Below are positions 11,931 through 12,746 of a DNA stretch of 12,746 bases, in pieces. Position numbers and translations under genes: made by a program. The stretch lies in NCBI GenBank assembly GCA_937952925.1, contig CALFYA010000246.1, forward strand, positions 1 through 12,746, read 5' to 3'. Origin of the DNA: an uncultured Moraxellaceae bacterium. GTDB lineage: Bacteria; Pseudomonadota; Gammaproteobacteria; Pseudomonadales; Moraxellaceae. Below the pieces are notes generated by a model. The model did no database searches, was not told the origin of the DNA, and worked only from the letters and a program-made list of their open reading frames with translations. Position 1 is the stretch's first letter; each line of letters begins with the position of its first letter.

Positions 11931-12746
11931 ATGCCACTAGATCCACAGCAAACCACACAACAAATTAGTGATTCGATTGGTGCGATGTTACTGCTCAATT
12001 CGTCGTGCCAAGCCTTGATTCAAGCCGAGATTAGCCCCTCATCATCGCCTTGGTATCCCATCCTCAATCAAGAACTCGGACAAGCCGAAAACTTAGTCGT
12101 TGGTTGGCGGCAAAATGGCTATCGTTATTTTCAAACCGAGATTTTGCAGCAGATCGATGCTTGCGCCCAACGCTTTTTGGCCGCACAGCCGCACATCGAC
12201 GGGTTATTTGCCAGCCTCGAACAACAATTTGATCCGAGTATTACCGCACAAATTGCCACACAACTCGATGATTTAAATGCCCCCGTCAATGGGATGATGA
12301 GTTCCCTCCAAGGCTATATCGCCAAGCTCTCAGCCTTTAAACAGCAAATGAATGTGCCTTATCAGCAGATGAATCAAAGCGTGGCACAGATTCAAGCTGA
12401 AGCGGCGGATATTCAGCAAGAAATCAACAGCATCAATACCCAAATCGCCCTGCTGCAACAGCAAGTACAAACCGACCGTGATGCGATTGCCAAAGCAGAA
12501 GCACAGCGCACCTCGGGGATTATCGAAACCATTTTTGGCGTGTTGCTAGCGCCGGTCACGGGCGGGTTATCGTTGATTTTGGCAGGCATTGGCGTGGGCA
12601 GTATTGCCGAAGCGCAAGAGCAGATTAACTCGCTTGAATCCACCATTAGCCAATATCAAACCAGTATTACCAGTGATCAACAGCATTTGTCGAGCGATCA
12701 GCAGCAAATCGCTACCCTCAATGGTCTGACCATGAGTGTCTCGATG
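11931..12746 (+). CDS. Alpha-helical pore-forming toxin-like protein, subunit 3 (3' end outside window)
   Basis: The frame is open from ATG 11931 (AAGGA at 11918-11922, 8 bases upstream) to the window end, giving 272 residues without a stop. It is helical throughout: an N-terminal bundle with SSPWYPILNQELGQAENL (38-55, parallel to the PDW motif of subunits 1 and 2), then a glutamine-rich coiled coil (about 145-190). A hydrophobic segment (196-226) contains LAPVTGGLSL, then a second coiled coil ends in SDQQQIATLNGL. The LAPxTGGxSL turn and the DQ-x-Q-(L/I)-x-x-L-x-GL that follows are shared with subunit 2 (DDQRQLVALQGL), so the two are paralogues. It is probably the third component of the toxin complex. 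Its missing C-terminus should be about 80-110 residues if it matches its sisters. Confidence 0.7.
   Translation, partial: MPLDPQQTTQQISDSIGAMLLLNSSCQALIQAEISPSSSPWYPILNQELGQAENLVVGWRQNGYRYFQTEILQQIDACAQRFLAAQPHIDGLFASLEQQFDPSITAQIATQLDDLNAPVNGMMSSLQGYIAKLSAFKQQMNVPYQQMNQSVAQIQAEAADIQQEINSINTQIALLQQQVQTDRDAIAKAEAQRTSGIIETIFGVLLAPVTGGLSLILAGIGVGSIAEAQEQINSLESTISQYQTSITSDQQHLSSDQQQIATLNGLTMSVSM

Noticed and set aside
1..12746. CRISPR array, tRNA, rRNA, insertion sequence, integrase or attachment site
   Set aside because: No regularly spaced repeats, RNA-gene signatures, transposase or integrase reading frames were seen on either strand.

Overview
The window looks like chromosomal DNA of a gammaproteobacterium. 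Gene content (a FabR-like TetR regulator, Arabinose_bd-type AraC regulator, acyl-CoA dehydrogenase, PF10118 protein and flavin monooxygenase, all lipid-oriented) resembles the Acinetobacter/Alkanindiges group (Moraxellaceae), but base composition appears higher than typical Acinetobacter. This placement is an inference from family resemblance only. Genes are tightly packed and I see no tRNA, rRNA, CRISPR or insertion sequence.

Region 1 (1-8450) is a lipid or hydrophobic-substrate metabolism neighbourhood with many regulators. It starts with the C-terminal part of a FabR-like repressor, converging on a second TetR regulator (378-1013, minus). That regulator is divergent from a ferritin-like diiron protein (1188-2123), and the space between them holds a perfect CTGTGA-N6-TCACAG inverted repeat. 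Next is a Baeyer-Villiger-type flavin monooxygenase broken by a 5-bp tandem duplication (AGGTT twice at 2480-2489). A convergent minus-strand pair follows: acyl-CoA dehydrogenase (3877-5046) and an AraC-family regulator (5156-6208). On the plus strand come a possible 37-residue leader ORF, an EphD-like alpha/beta hydrolase (6540-7442) and a PF10118 protein (7533-8450). The PF10118 protein carries the same E / ExxH / E / ExxH ligand pattern as the first diiron protein. Hairpins follow several of these genes.

Region 2 (8451-8722) is a 272-bp AT-rich non-coding stretch with a long-loop hairpin, a 14-bp palindrome and an A/C-rich leader.

Region 3 (8723-12746, running off the end) is the most interesting part. 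It is a same-strand cassette of two PixA/AidA-type inclusion-body proteins followed by three related alpha-helical proteins. Each of the three has long helices flanking a central hydrophobic segment and no signal peptide. The architecture matches tripartite alpha-pore-forming toxins (HBL/Nhe, AhlABC, SmhABC, XaxAB-like). The first four genes are 21-31 bp apart; a strong intrinsic terminator sits between the second and third toxin-like genes and probably sets subunit dosage. My reading is an inclusion-body plus tripartite pore-forming-toxin module, probably aimed at a eukaryotic host or predator. The function is inferred, not shown.
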